Positions 24,423-35,989 of a stretch of 64,000 nucleotides of DNA are shown piece after piece. Below the pieces are notes generated by a model. The model saw only the letters and a program-made list of their open reading frames with translations, had not been told where the DNA came from and made no database searches. Each line of letters begins with the position of its first letter. Positions within the stretch are counted from its first letter, which is position 1. Source of the stretch: Torreya grandis (lineage: Eukaryota; Streptophyta; Pinopsida; Cupressales; Taxaceae); the NCBI GenBank assembly GCA_037957365.1, contig JARHVA010000006.1, positions 12,606,001 through 12,670,000 of the forward strand, given 5' to 3'. Position numbers and translations under genes: made by a program.

Positions 24423-24430
24423 TATTTATA
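24423..24430 (-). promoter_or_regulatory. TATA box in element 1 5' LTR
   Basis: Minus-strand TATAAATA after a short CT tract and followed by AGACCCTTGGGC, as in the other LTRs of the family. This copy would have driven the full-length RNA. Confidence 0.75.
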
Positions 24431-25689
24431 GTAAAGAGAGAGAGAGAGGAAGGAGGCCTTTGGTACCAAAGGAAGGAAATTGGTTCTATTGGAGGTCATT
24501 ATCCTTAATTACAACTGACCCTAACAAAGATGCTTATTTTGGCATTCTATTTGATCTATGTCACTCTCTTGAACACCCTTTGCTTGCCCCCAGAAGATGC
24601 TTCCCAACAACTACCAATAGAAATAAGACACTTGGGGAAGGTGCCAAAATGGTCATTATCAATGGAGCTACTTATTATAAATCCCTTTCAACACCCAATT
24701 GCTCCTCCCTAGCTTGTCAATTTACACAATGGCATGAAAAAAATCACTTTCATTCAGTTTGGCTCTATCTTTCCCTTTTGATTGGTCCTCAAGGAATGAA
24801 TTGGATCATGTTTCTAAGACATTTATTTTCTTGGAATGGATACATTTGTATCATCCTCCATCTATCTCTAACAAGTCACATGGTAGCTTCTAAATTGCTT
24901 GATCATTCATCATGAACCATGTTGTTGGGCCAAGCTTGTTGAGCTAAGCAGCCTTGAAAGTCTGACTTACACTTGTAGATCCATTCAGGTTCTAATATTT
25001 CTTTAACTTTCTTGCTTTGAGGTTTCCATTATTCATGACTTATAAAATTTCATAAGTGAAGTCTTTGACAAATCTTGATTTTCATTGTAGACCCATTTGG
25101 GTTTTTTAAATGGCTTTACTTATAAAAGTTTATAAGCAAAGATATTTTGAAAACTTGATTTTTCTTTGCTTAAGACCTTTTTGAGTTTTTTGAGTCCTTG
25201 TACTCCTTGATTGCTCTTTTAGATTTTTTAAGGCTCCTTATAAATTTTTTATAAGTAAATCCTTTGAAAAATCTTGATTTTCACTATAGAGTCACTTGGG
25301 TTTTCCAAGTGACTTCACTTCTTGCTTGAAGACTTTGGGCATGAATTTGATGTCTTGTGACACATCACCAAGTTGTACCCCAATGGCTAGTTCCTTACAT
25401 TAAATTTGACATCCTATGGCATGCCACCAATGTGAACCCAATGGCTAGTTGGTCACCTTGAATTTGATATCCTATGGCATGTCATGTCTTTAAACCCCAA
25501 TGGCTAGTTAGTTGCATCAAAATTGATGTTTTGTGACACATCATGGGAATCCATTTAGGTTAGGATTATTATTTTAGGTCTTTGGTCATGGTAATTTTCT
25601 TGAAGTAATTCATTTAGACAATTTGTCTAAAGTAATTCCTTCGAGAATTTTGGATTTTTGGCTTTCTAAACAATAGCTAATTCCTTCAA

Positions 25690-26215
25690 GAACTTTTCCT
25701 GAAGGACACTTGGGAAAGTGTCCATTGAAAAAGTTTTGAAGGACACTCAGGTAGAGGCACAAGGTCCCTTAAAATTTTTTTGAATGGAATTTCCAAAATA
25801 AATGGCCCTTTGAAACTTTTATGAAGGGTAGGCTATGGACAAAAGGCCCTTCGAGAAAAATCCCAAAGAGTAACCTTGGAGAAAATGGTCAAAAGTGGCT
25901 CTTCAAGAAAAATCCTGAAGGGCACTTGAAATTTTTTTCCCTTCAAATAAAATTTGAAGGGGCATTCAGGAAAGACTAAGGCAAAAGTGCCCTTTAGAAA
26001 AAATCCAAAGGGATACTTGGGCAAAAAGTTCTAAAGGGTCACTTGGACCAAAAATTCCCTTCAAAACTTTTTTGAAGGGTCACTTGGATAAAAAGTGCCC
26101 TTCAAAAAAAATCCAAAGGGAACTTGGGGGAAAGCATGGTAAGAAAGTGCCTTCAAAAATTTTTGAAGGGCACTTCAAAGGGAAGTGGCCCTTTGAAAAT
26201 TTTCCAAAGGGCACT
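25690..26215. repeat. Hairpin-module array in U3, element 1 right LTR
   Basis: Same alternating inverted repeats as at 16715-17265, for example GGGTCACTTGG and AAGTGCCC arms and CCTTCAAAACTTTTTTGAAGG at about 26058-26078, a near-perfect palindrome. Confidence 0.8.
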
Positions 26216-26398
26216 TTAGGGCAAAACAAAACAAGAAAGGCTAAGGAAAACAAATCAAATGGAAAAAGAGCCCAAACCAACAAAGGCCGAAGGGAAAAGA
26301 CAAACAACAAAGCAAGTGACCAAACATAGAAAACATGCAAGGGATAAATTAAAGAGCCAAAGGGAAAACACAAACTGGTCATGCAAAAATGGTCAACA

Positions 26399-27053
26399 AT
26401 TCTTAAGTAAGTAACTCACCTATCTATCTATTAATCTATTTTTTCTAAGTTATCTATTTGTGTGCATGTTATTCTTCCAAGCCAAAAAAAAGTTATTTTA
26501 GTCATTAGATTTAAGTGATGTGCAACCATGTTCATATCTCCAAGTATTATTCATAAACCTTATATTGCATTAAGTTTTGAGTAAGTTAATTAAATTAAAA
26601 GGAAAAATGAAAAACTACTATAACATTCTGGCACATCCAGTGGGAACCCTAAGGTCTTATTTTTCTTATTATAAGTCATTGTGAATTTATCCAATTTTCT
26701 CCTTTTATCTTATTTGTTGTCTTCATTCAAAATAAAATCCAAAATTGTTTTCAATTTCCTTTTTAAAGGTTAAAACAATTGCATCCATTTTTTCTTACTT
26801 AGGTAATTCATATAGAATAATCTAGGTGGGTTAATTTATCATATCAAACACATCTTTCACACACATACCAAACCACTTACATTATCAATCCATCAAACAT
26901 TGACATAAGGAAACCAACTAAGATTTCATCACCTAGTAGTAACCTTCATCTCAGTTACCCTACTTGGATTTCATCATTAGGGAGAGAACCAACTAAATAC
27001 ATTGATTGAGTACAAACCCTGATTATTTGATATATATTGGCTAAGCACCTAAT
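26399..27053 (+). mobile_element. End of a plus-strand LTR, primer site and leader
   Basis: Right of element 1 the sequence runs to ...CTACTATAACA (26625). Three bases later comes TGGCACATCCAGTGGGA (26629-26645), which closely matches the primer sites of elements 1 and 2 but on the plus strand. This is best read as the last 220 bases of an older plus-strand Tat-like LTR, split by element 1, followed by about 400 bases of leader without a frame. It may be the 5' end of element 5, from which elements 4 and 3 now separate it. Confidence 0.5.
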
Positions 27054-27363
27054 TAAGAGGTACTTCATATTCATGCTCACATAATAAAAATATAAAATGT
27101 ATATATTGAACTCAATTTTGATTAGACACAATTCCTCTTATGGAAGGAATAAATCTAAATCATAGGCCACTTCGAGGGGGCTACCTCCTTTGAGCAAGGA
27201 TCACTTGCAAATACCTTCTTTGATGATTTACAATATCCTATGTCCCTTTATTACTACTAGTGTTCATCTACCCAACTCCTCCTTCTTATGCATGTGGCAC
27301 TAAACCATTATTTAATATTTTATTAGCTATTCTACTATTATATCCCTATCTAGGCACCTTACA
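27054..27363 (-). repeat. Element 4 left LTR (3' LTR)
   Basis: It begins TAAGAGGTAC and ends CCTTACA on the plus strand, and aligns with 29199-29506. Confidence 0.8.
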
Positions 27364-27629
27364 TTTCATCCCCATTAAATATGTTTCACCCTTGAAACAT
27401 GATAATAAATAGATGACCAAATGAAGGGAAAACCCAAAAATAGGTTGAAGACTGGCACATCCATGTATCCTTTTTTGCTTCCATTTCTTTTACCTATGCT
27501 TAGATATGAACATGTACATCAATAGGGTGAACATGAGCACTATAACTAAAGGTTGAAGTGTAATTTGGACCATGATGATAATATCCTCAAAGTGAGAGTA
27601 AGGGTGATCAAAATAGTCATCCTAATGAA

Positions 27630-28100
27630 TAAATTGAGTATACATGCCATCCCCCTTATCATTTTTCTCTAAGATATTTAAAGACTCAATTCCCTGGTTG
27701 GGATCTATGATTGTCATCTTGGGATTATCGAGGGTCTACTCAAGCATGGTGATTTCACAAATGGGCTTACCTGGAACCTATTGCAGTACATCCAAAAGGA
27801 AATCAATATCTAGTTTGTTGATGTCCTGAAGAGGTGGTATGGTATAGGGATGTAAAAATAAAAGTGTCTCACCATGATAATAACATATGTAGTCTTCTAT
27901 GAGTGTAGATAAGCCCATGGCTTCCTTCTTAGATTATGGTTGCCACATTTTTACATCTACTCAAATCTCATCTTGAAGTCAGTTGATGAAGCAAAAAACA
28001 AAGAATGCAGTAGAGATGTTGTTTGTTAATGTTTCAAACTCAATTTGATATTACCTAATAGTAACAATTTGTTGAAGTTGAGTTAATTCGCTAGTGAGAT
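27630..28100 (-). pseudogene. Element 4 gag fragment
   Basis: The minus strand from about 28090 reads ELTQLQQIVTIR, a stop, YQIEFETLTNN, then FVFCFIN, DEI, a stop, VDVKMWQP and EAMGLSTLIEDY. This is the end of a Ty3/gypsy gag capsid domain of the chromovirus type. A tail that I do not recognise follows to about 27640. Stops fall where Gln, Trp or Arg would be usual. No protease, RT or integrase follows. Confidence 0.6.
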
Positions 28101-29182
28101 TATGGCTAGAGAAAATAGAAAACCCCATGAGAACCAAAGGAGTAGACATCATTTGCAAACAAAAATGCATCCTTTACAATATGACTAATATTTTGATTAC
28201 CTATTTATTTATTTTTATTATCACAATTTTTTAAATACTAACTAGGTGTTTGGCTCTACTGAAAATTCACCCAATTATAAGAAAATTTTCTCCTTCTCAC
28301 ACTACTTATAATTGTGCAGTTGTGAGTTAGAATACTTAATTCTTAAATAAAAATAAGAGGATAAACATAAATTTATATAAATCCTTATATTCTAGCTATA
28401 AATAAATTATTTCAAGGCATTCTTATTGAAAAAATATACATTTTCAAAAAAAATAGTACCTAAAAATTCCTTATGGATCTCAAGTACGAGTCCACAAAGG
28501 TAATTTCAAACTATAGAAAATAAAGTTCTACTAAAGAAAATGTAATTTTTGAATAATAAAAAGAGATCCAAAAAAAAGATCAAATATAATCACCATGTTT
28601 ACATCAAAATCACAATTCTAACAAAAAAATAGAGGTTTATAACCTTCATGGTTTGAAAGATATCACTTCTAGAGTGAGAACATATCCAAATCACCTTCGA
28701 AGTGATTGCTAGTGGTTAAGTCCTAAGGGTTTGCCCTAGTCACATGAAGCAATTTACATTGACGGTTAATTCTAGTGGTCAATGACTATACAACATGTAG
28801 AATGCACCAAGCATGCAAATCATACTAGAATGTATTTTAGTCTTCAAATGCACACCACAGGTGCCTCATTCATCCATTTTTAGCAAACAAATACTTTTTA
28901 GAAATCTCTTAGAGAGAGGAATCCAAAAAAAATATTTTCATCTAATGTTTGTAACATAAAATCAAAATAATATATTAATTGAAAATGTATCAATAACTAA
29001 AACTTACACTCAATAAATTTGGGGATTTGATTTCTTGAGCTTTAAATGTCAGATCTAGACAAAATATATATGCACACCTATGTTTTGAGGTGCTAAAAAT
29101 GCATTGGTATAGTAAAAATGGATTAAAATGCACCAAAAAAATTATTTCATAAGAGCTTAACCCTATTCCACATGAACTAAAA
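28101..29182 (-). other. Element 4 interior, 5' part
   Basis: AT-rich interior between primer site and gag trace. No clear frame; any N-terminal gag coding has decayed beyond recognition. Confidence 0.5.
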
Positions 29183-29196
29183 CTAATCTGATACTA
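29183..29196 (-). other. Primer-binding site, element 4
   Basis: Minus-strand TAGTATCAGATTAG resembles the tRNA-Met-type site TGGTATCAGAGC with transitions at two or three bases, two bases inside the 5' LTR. Confidence 0.65.
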
Positions 29197-29198
29197 GA

Positions 29199-29506
29199 TG
29201 AGAGGAACCTTGTACTCACACTCACATAATAACAATATAAACTACATATATTGAAATCAAAATGCTAATTACACACAACTCCTTTTATATAAGGAATAAA
29301 TCTTAATCATGGGCTAATCCAAGGGGTCTACCTCATTTAAGCAAGGTTCACTTATATATACCTTCTTTGATGATTTACAATACTCTATGTCCCTTTATTT
29401 ATACTAGTTCTCATCTACCCAACTCCTTCTTATGCATGTAGTACTAAACCATTATTTAATATTCTATTAGCTATTCTACTATTATACCCCCTCTAGATAC
29501 ATTACA
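29199..29506 (-). repeat. Element 4 right LTR (5' LTR)
   Basis: It begins TGAGAGGAACC and ends CATTACA on the plus strand. It is the 5' LTR for minus-strand transcription. Confidence 0.8.
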
Positions 29507-29599
29507 TAGACACCCTTATGTTTTTGTGTGTGAAGTGATGGGGGTAGGCTCCAATACTAAGCCATGTATTGATTCTAGTATAGAGATCTTTTTTTATTA

Positions 29600-29940
29600 C
29601 ACCCTTAACCATTGGTGTGTCTAGGGATATGTGTGGCTGATGTATGGCTTACATACCTCTTTTATTTACTTGTTACATTTCTCTATGTTCTTAAATAGGT
29701 CAACTTATGTATTAACCTTGGCTAATTAGACTATATATAAGAGGTAGTGGTTAGTATTTATTCATTATGTTAAGTATTCTACTATTAGTGCATTGATGTG
29801 GAGGTTCCCCCTTAAAGTGGCTTTGCTATATTATCCAGTATTCTATTCAACTGTCAATTATCACTATGTGATATCTCATTTGTGTTTATTTTCCACAATA
29901 TAAAATCATTCTATGTGAATATTTAAGTAATTTCATTACA
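29600..29940 (+). repeat. Element 3 5' LTR
   Basis: It starts CACCCTTAACCATTGG (TGCCC in the partner) and ends TTTCATTACA. A TATA box (TATATATAA, 29732-29740) is followed by GAGGTAGTGG. Confidence 0.9.
29732..29740 (+). promoter_or_regulatory. TATA box, element 3 5' LTR
   Basis: TATATATAA, conserved in the 3' LTR at about 34919-34926. Likely core promoter of the element. Confidence 0.65.
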
Positions 29941-29942
29941 AG

Positions 29943-29953
29943 TGTATCAGAGC
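29943..29953 (+). other. Primer-binding site, element 3
   Basis: TGTATCAGAGC, two bases after the LTR. It matches the tRNA-Met site TGGTATCAGAGC with one G missing. Confidence 0.8.
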
Positions 29954-30329
29954 TTCAATTTGGGCAAGTTTCTTATGACATTTTTTTGGGATCTGGCAAT
30001 GTGTGGCTTCTAGGAGTGGTGAGAGTGAAAAAAAACATGTAATCTAGGAAGAATTAATTTTTTTCATCATCATAGTATTTTTTTTTTTTTAATTTTGAAA
30101 AAAAAAATAAAAAAAATGTTTGGAAAAAAATTCCCTTGTACAATTGCATTCATTAGATTTGTCTCAGTGAGATAATCTAATGGTACATTCTGTTGGTACA
30201 CTTTTTTGGTACCAAAATTTTTATCCTAGTGCACAAAGGTAGTAAATGGATTTATCTTGACAAGGTGATCACAATGGTACCATTTCTTGGTATACTTTTT
30301 CTAGGGTCAAAACCCTGCTAGGGTTTGTA

Positions 30330-31236
30330 TATGGTAGTTATGGGTACTTGAGGAAGAAAAGGGGGCAAGCAACTCCTAAGACTCCTTCTGCTGATGACAT
30401 AGAATATGGAATTTTAGATATAATGATTTCTTAGCTTCAAGTAGACATAAATAACTTGGTGAGGCATGATGATTTTGTTGCAGTCCAAGCTAATGTTTTA
30501 GAGATATGTAGAGATATTAATGGGTTTCACAATGAATTGAAATGTATCACTACACAATTGGCTGCCCTTACATCTAAATTTTAGCCCAACAACCCTCCAT
30601 GTTAGCATTTGAATCCTCCTTTCAATAACTCACATACTAGTATGAAATTGATTATGCCAAAAGTAGACATGCATAAGTTTGATGGTAAGGATCCTCTCAC
30701 TTGGATTACCCAAATTGAGAATTTATTTAAGTTTCATCAAACCCCTAACTCTAAGAGGGTGATAGTGGTTTCCTTGTATCTGGAAACTGAGCAATTCATT
30801 TGGTATCATTATTTATGTGCTAAATATAAAAATAATGGTGCTCCTATTACATGAATTATTTTCACTGAAGAGTTTTCAGCTCATTATCAAAATAATGTCT
30901 AAGAACTATTTTAGCCAATTAGCCAAGTTGTGACAAATAGGAAATGTGAAGGATTATATTCCTTAGTTTTAAATCTCTCTTTACAGGTGGAAGATATCAC
31001 TGAGGAAAATTTGACTAATCTATTTTTGGGTGGCCTCAAAAATAGCATCCAATTCAAGGTTCAAATTTTTAACCCAACATTTGTATTAGAAGTTATCTCT
31101 AAGGCATGCATGATAGATGAAAAAGAGATGGTCAATAGGAAAAATTTCACTACTAGTCATGATCAAAACTTTTCAACACCATCATTTCCACAACCCACCA
31201 AATTAACACTGAAAAATTGAAGAGAAGTGAGCCAAA
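30330..31236 (+). pseudogene. Element 3 gag, decayed
   Basis: After a 390-base leader the frame reads KKRGQATPKTPSADDIEYGI, a coiled-coil-like stretch, then the capsid core MPKVDMHKFDGKDPLTWIT, QIENLFKFHQTP and SLYLETEQFIWYHYL. Next come FLGGLKNSIQFKVQIF and VISKACMIDEKEM. This is the usual chromovirus gag order. Stops occur at several points. Two small frame changes between about 31200 and 31240 separate gag from the nucleocapsid and pol frame. The original start codon is not obvious. Confidence 0.85.
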
Positions 31237-34200
31237 GGGTTGTGTTATGGTTGTGATAGCAAATGGAGCAAAGATCATCATTGTATTGAAAAGAAGTTGT
31301 TTTACTTTGAAGGTGCCAATGATGATGAAGATGATGCAGAAGTACATGATGAGGATGTATAAGTTCCTAAGGAGGAATCTAAAGACTCTTAACCTACTAT
31401 TTTTTGTCATGCCCTTTTAGGTATTAGTACTCCCCAAACTCTTAAGGTGATGGGTTTCCTTAAGTAACAGAAGGTTTGTGTCTTGATTGATTTTGGGAGC
31501 ACACACAACTTCATCCATAGTAAGTTGGTTTCTCATTTGAATTGTTTTATTTATCCAACTTTATAATTTTAGGTTATTATTGTAGATGGTGGTATTATCA
31601 ACTATTCAAGAAAATGTCATAGTATTAAGTTGGCCATGGGAGACTACTTATTAGATTCTCTTATGTTTTCTATTCCCATGGGTGGAGCTGATATTGTTTT
31701 GAGAGTCTAGTGGCTCACCACTTTGGGTACTATTGAGATGAATTTTGAAGAATTATTCATGCTTTTTCATTTTAAAGAAAAGACATTTGAGCTAAGTGGA
31801 TGAAAGGCTAAATATCCACAACTTGTTAGCTCCCATCAAATGATAAAGATTCTCCATAAGGGTGCTGAAGGATTTGTAGCTCACTTATTTTCTATGGAAG
31901 TACAACCAACTCATCCATCTCTACCTCTTGATCTATAACAAATAATTGATTTTCATTCTATTATTTTTGGAGACATGCCAAAATAGATTCCACCTAACAA
32001 CATGCATGATCATGCTATCACACTTATTCCTAGTAGTACATCACCCAACATCAAGCTATATAGGTATCCCTATGCCAAAAAAAATGAAATTAAAAATATG
32101 GTACAAGACATGTTGGATGCAGGAATCATTCACCATATCCAAAGAGAATACTCTTAACTAGTTATCATGGTGAGAAATGAAGATGACACCTGGAGGATGT
32201 GCCCTAACTATAGAGAACTCAATAAGTACACTATCAAAGATAATTTTTTGATTCCTATCATTGATGATTTTATGGATGAATTTAATGGTGAAATTTATTT
32301 TAACAAGTTAGATTTGTGTTTTGGGTATCATCAAATCTAGATCCATGATGAAGACATATCTAAAACTACTTTCAAGACTCATGAGGGACATTATGAGTTT
32401 TTGGTTATACTTTTTGGTCTAAAAAATGCACCATATACTTTTTAGAGTTTGATGAATACTATTTTAAAGTCATTTTTGAGGAAATTTATTCTAGTATTCT
32501 TTGATGATATCTTCATTTATAGTAAAAATTGGGAAGACCATTTGCAATATGTGAAATAAGTACTCTCCATTTTAGAGCAAAATCAATTGTATGCCAAACC
32601 TTCCAAATGTACTTTTGGGGCTGTTGAGGTTGAATATATGGGTCATCTGGTGTCTTATGAAGGAGTGAAAGTGGATCCTAAAAAAATCCAAGCAGTGGTG
32701 GACTAGCCAATTCCTAAGACACTCAAGTAACTTTGGGGATTTTTGGGGCTTACTGGTTATTATCACAGGTTTGTCAAAAATTATGGTAGTATTGTAGCCC
32801 CACTCACCTCTTTGCTAAATAAAGACTCCTTTTAGTGGACTAATGTAGCTACCCAATCATCTGAACAATTGATATTGGTTATGTGCACTACTTTAGTATT
32901 GGCCACTCCTAATTTTTTTAAGACTTTTGTGGTTAAATGTGATGCATTTGGGTATGGTATGTGTGTTATACTCATGCAATAAGGTAGACCACTTGCATTT
33001 GAAATTCGTCAACTAAAGGGTAAAAATCAACATAAGCCCATCTATGAGAAGGAAATGATGCCCGTTTTACATGTAGTCAAACAATAGAGACCTTATTTGA
33101 TGGGTCATCACTTTCAAGTAAAGACTAATCATGATAATCTCAAATATTTTTTAGAACAAAGGTTGTCATCTGAATAACAATAGAAATGGGTAACTAAGAC
33201 ATTAGAATATGATTTTAAAATAGTCTACAAAAAAGGCAAGGACAATATGGTGGTAGATGCACTATCCAAAAAAGATGAATCAATTGAGGCATTGCTATGT
33301 GCCATAACCATTTTGTAGGCAGATTGGCTAAAGGAAGCATGATTAGAATGGGAACATGATAGTGTTACCCATGATTTGATTCAAAATATTCAACAAGGTT
33401 TAGGTGGATTTGAAAAATTCATACGGAAAGGTAATGCATTATGGTATAAAGACAAATTGTACATATGTAATAATTCTCTTCTTAAATAAAAAATCCTTTA
33501 AGAATTTCATGCAACTCTAATTGGGGGTCATTCAAGATTTTTGAAAACCTATCACAGAATCAAGCAAGATTTTTTTTGGGAAGGTCTCAAGGGGGATGTC
33601 CAAAAATATGTTGTTGAATGTATGATTTGTCAATAAAATAATGGTGAAACCATCAGAACTCTAGGTCTTTTACAAATTTTATCCATCCCTAGCCAATGTT
33701 AGAAAGAGGTATCTATGGATTTTATTATAGGGTTACCAAGATCTAATGGTTAAAATGTTATCATGGTTGTTATAGACTGCATTAATAAGTATGTTCATTT
33801 TTGTTCATTATCCTAGCCATTTGTTGCTAATACAATAGTTACTACTTTTCTCAATATAGCTCAAAAATTGCATGGGACCCCTAAGATCATTATCAGTGAT
33901 AGAGATCCCATTTTTACTAGTAATTTTTGGAATAAATTATTTACATGTTTGGGCACCCAATTGGCTCATATTTCATCCTATCATCCTCAATCTGATGGAC
34001 AAACTGAGGTAGTCAACAAATGTCCAGAAGGATATCTCTGTTGTTTTATTTCTAATAAACAAGATAAATGGGTTCATTGGCTACCACTTCCTGAATGGTG
34101 GTATAATAATTATTTTCATAATTTTTCCAAAATGTCTCCTTTTGTGGCACTATATGGATACCACCCTCCATCCATCACTTCAAACTTAAAGGTCCATCTT

Positions 34201-34752
34201 AATATTCATGCAATTGAATAACATATTCACCTTCAATAAAAGGTCCTTATAAGTTTTCATAAAAAATTAGCTATGGCCTAGAATCGCATAAAACAACAAG
34301 AAGATCAGCACAAAAGTGAGAGGAATTTTGACATTGGTGATTGGGTCTTTATTCCCTTGTAATGATACAAAAAGATGTCATTGAAGCAATAAAAAAAGGA
34401 TAAGAAGCTATCCCCTAAGTATTAAGGGCCTTATCAGATCTTGTAGAAAATTGGTAGTGTGGCCTACAAGTTAGAGTTTCCTTCATCCAATCACATACAT
34501 ATATTATTTTATGTATCATACTTGAATAAAGTCATTGGACATATATTTTCCATTCAAATAGAATTACCAGAATTGGATTAGGAAGTTAGAGTTTTTCTTG
34601 ATCTTGAGGTGATCCTTCAAAGGTGCACTAAGCAACTACATTCCAAAGCAATTATAGAGTACCTAATCAAATGGAAAAATCTACCATGTGAAGATTCCAC
34701 TTGGAAGGATGAAGCAATTGTGCAGCAACATCTAGAGTTACCACAATGTTGA
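31237..34752 (+). pseudogene. Element 3 nucleocapsid-pol (PR, RT, RH, INT, chromodomain)
   Basis: One frame runs from GLCYGCDSKWSKDHHC (31237, CCHC zinc knuckle) to the stop at 34750. In order: protease active site VLIDFGSTHNFIHSKL (about 31480); RT with LDLCFGYHQI and catalytic [12 protein letters not shown] (about 32491); RNase H with VVKCDAFGYGMCVIL and KGKDNMVVDALSKKD (32932-33270); integrase zinc region (HATLIGGHS...CMICQ, 33510-33640); and the DDE core, with MDFIIGLPRS (33715), ISDRDPIFTSNFW (33891) and SYHPQSDGQTEVVNK (33980). A C-terminal chromodomain follows (VILQRCTKQL, AIIEYLIKWKNLP, EDSTWKDEAIVQQH, 34605-34740). Chromodomains steer integration to particular chromatin. Catalytic Asp and Glu positions survive. 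More than thirty stops, but no net frameshift, break the frame. Confidence 0.93.
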
Positions 34753-34768
34753 GGACAACATTGTTTTT

Positions 34769-34780
34769 AAGGGGAGGGGA
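34769..34780 (+). other. Polypurine tract, element 3
   Basis: AAGGGGAGGGGA, six bases before the 3' LTR. Primer for second-strand synthesis. Confidence 0.85.
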
Positions 34781-34786
34781 TTTTTA

Positions 34787-35127
34787 TGCCCTTAACCATT
34801 AGTGTGTCTAGGGATATGTGTGGGTAACTTGTGGCTTACATACCTCTTTTATTTACTTGTTACATTTATCTATGTTCTTAAATAGGTCAAACTATGTAAT
34901 AAACTTGGGTAAGTAGACTATATATAGGAGGTAGTGGTTAGTCTTTATTCATTAAGTTAGTATTTTGCTGTTAGTGCATTGATGTGGAGGTTACCCCCTT
35001 GAAGTGGCTTTGCTATATTATCTAGTATTCTATTTAGATGTCAATTATCACTATGTGATCTCTCATATTTATTTATTATTCACAATATAAAATCATTCTA
35101 TGTAAATATCTAAGTAATTTCATTACA
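34787..35127 (+). repeat. Element 3 3' LTR
   Basis: It starts TGCCCTTAACC and ends TTTCATTACA, with the same length (341 bp) as the left LTR. Confidence 0.9.
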
Positions 35128-35282
35128 TTTTGAGACTAAAAAAACCTAAAACCATCTTTAGATTTCCATTTCTTAAGACCTTTGGTAACCTTTTTTCTTA
35201 TCACACTTTTGATTTAATTTATTAAAAAGTAAAATATATTTAAGAACACAAAACCGTCCTTATAAGAAATTTTTTTCTAAAA

Positions 35283-35985
35283 ATGACTCATGATCCCCCA
35301 AAGAACAAATCCACCCAAAACAATCTTATTGCTATTCCTCTTATTACCCCGTAAAAAATAGAACCTTTCTAAGTTTCCCTATTGATAAATGGTCATAAGT
35401 TGAGCAACTTTATAATAGACTTTGGAGCCTCTAATAATGCTATGCCTGCCAAGGTAGCAGATTATCTTAGTCTTACCTTGACCAAGACTTTTGGGAGATG
35501 TTTCTCCATGGAAGACAAGCAAGTACCACTTTTGGGTCAAATCAAAGATGCCCAATTTACATTTTCAGCTTTTCTAGATAAGAGGATTAAAATGATAGTC
35601 TTGGTGGTTGGTGCTCTAGCCTCTTATGGCATTCTACTCGGATGTAATTTTTGTAAAGACATAGGTGGAGAGTTGAACATGGATCTATCTAAAGCAAGGA
35701 TACTTGTCAAAAGAATCATACAAAATTTGCTTCTTGAGAAAGAGTCAAAATATATTGTCACCCAAACATCAGACCCTGAAGCTCAAATTTTGTTTGAATC
35801 ATTAGTAATGGGTAATTTTTTTTGACCATTGAAGATGTTTTTAGCTCATCAGATGAAAGTTCATTAGGTGATAATTCAGAAAATTCAGATAGAAAATTAG
35901 AAGAATTATTAGAGAAAATTTCAAGTAAGAAAGAATCTTCCCCCACCAATGAAGAGAAATATTTAAGGAGATCAAATTCTAATTA
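35283..35985 (+). pseudogene. Element 5 protease and linker
   Basis: The frame from about 35283 (MTHDPPKNKST) has two early stops. It then runs open at 35382-35825: INGHKLSNFIIDFGASNNAM (active site DFGA), KVADYLSLTLTKTFGRC, VPLLGQIKDAQ and ILLGCNFCKDIGGELNMDLS. A Ser/Glu-rich linker (about 35830-35970, other frame) leads into the next domain. No gag is left between the chromovirus and this protease. This is the first recognisable domain of a plus-strand Tat-like element of the same general type as elements 1 and 2. Confidence 0.8.
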
Positions 35986-35989
35986 TGTT

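Larger units (their letters stand above)
23747..26398 (-). repeat. Element 1 right LTR (5' LTR)
   Basis: It starts TGTTGTCTTCAAAT and ends GGTCAACA on the plus strand, and matches 14667-17447 throughout. On the transcript strand U3 is about 1.97 kb (26398 to 24430) and R-U5 about 0.68 kb. The hairpin-module array (26215-25690), the tandem units (25550-25350) and palindromes such as ACTTATAAAAGTTTATAAG lie in U3, upstream of the TATA box. Confidence 0.9.
27054..29506 (-). mobile_element. Element 4: short LTR retrotransposon, gag remnant only
   Basis: Direct repeats at 27054-27363 (310 bp) and 29199-29506 (308 bp) share long phrases such as CCTTCTTTGATGATTTACAA and ACTAAACCATTATTTAATAT. On the minus strand the right LTR is followed after two bases by TAGTATCAGATTAG, a decayed tRNA-Met-type primer site (29183-29196). 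A purine-rich ATGGGGATGAAA precedes the left LTR start TGTAAGG. The interior is only 1.8 kb and has no RT or integrase. It is a deletion derivative or non-autonomous element. No clear target-site duplication was found. Confidence 0.8.
29600..35127 (+). mobile_element. Element 3: chromovirus (Ty3/gypsy with chromodomain)
   Basis: Two 341-bp LTRs flank a full gag-PR-RT-RH-INT-chromodomain region, with a tRNA-Met-type primer site after the left LTR and the purine tract AAGGGGAGGGGA before the right one. LTR divergence is roughly one position in ten by eye, so the insertion is old. Pol carries more than thirty stops but keeps one frame. The flanking pentamers TATTA and TTTTG do not match well, so the target-site duplication is lost or the left edge is slightly off. 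It lies 93 bases right of element 4. Confidence 0.92.

Noticed and set aside
24460..24915. 151-codon plus-strand frame in the element 1 right LTR
   Set aside because: It is antisense to the LTR transcript, lies across the LTR promoter, and its equivalents in the other LTRs are broken.
25833..26382. Frames with repeated KGTF/KGHF and KCPF phrases (also at 49577-50039)
   Set aside because: They arise from the hairpin modules in LTR U3 sequence and appear on both strands, so a protein is unlikely.
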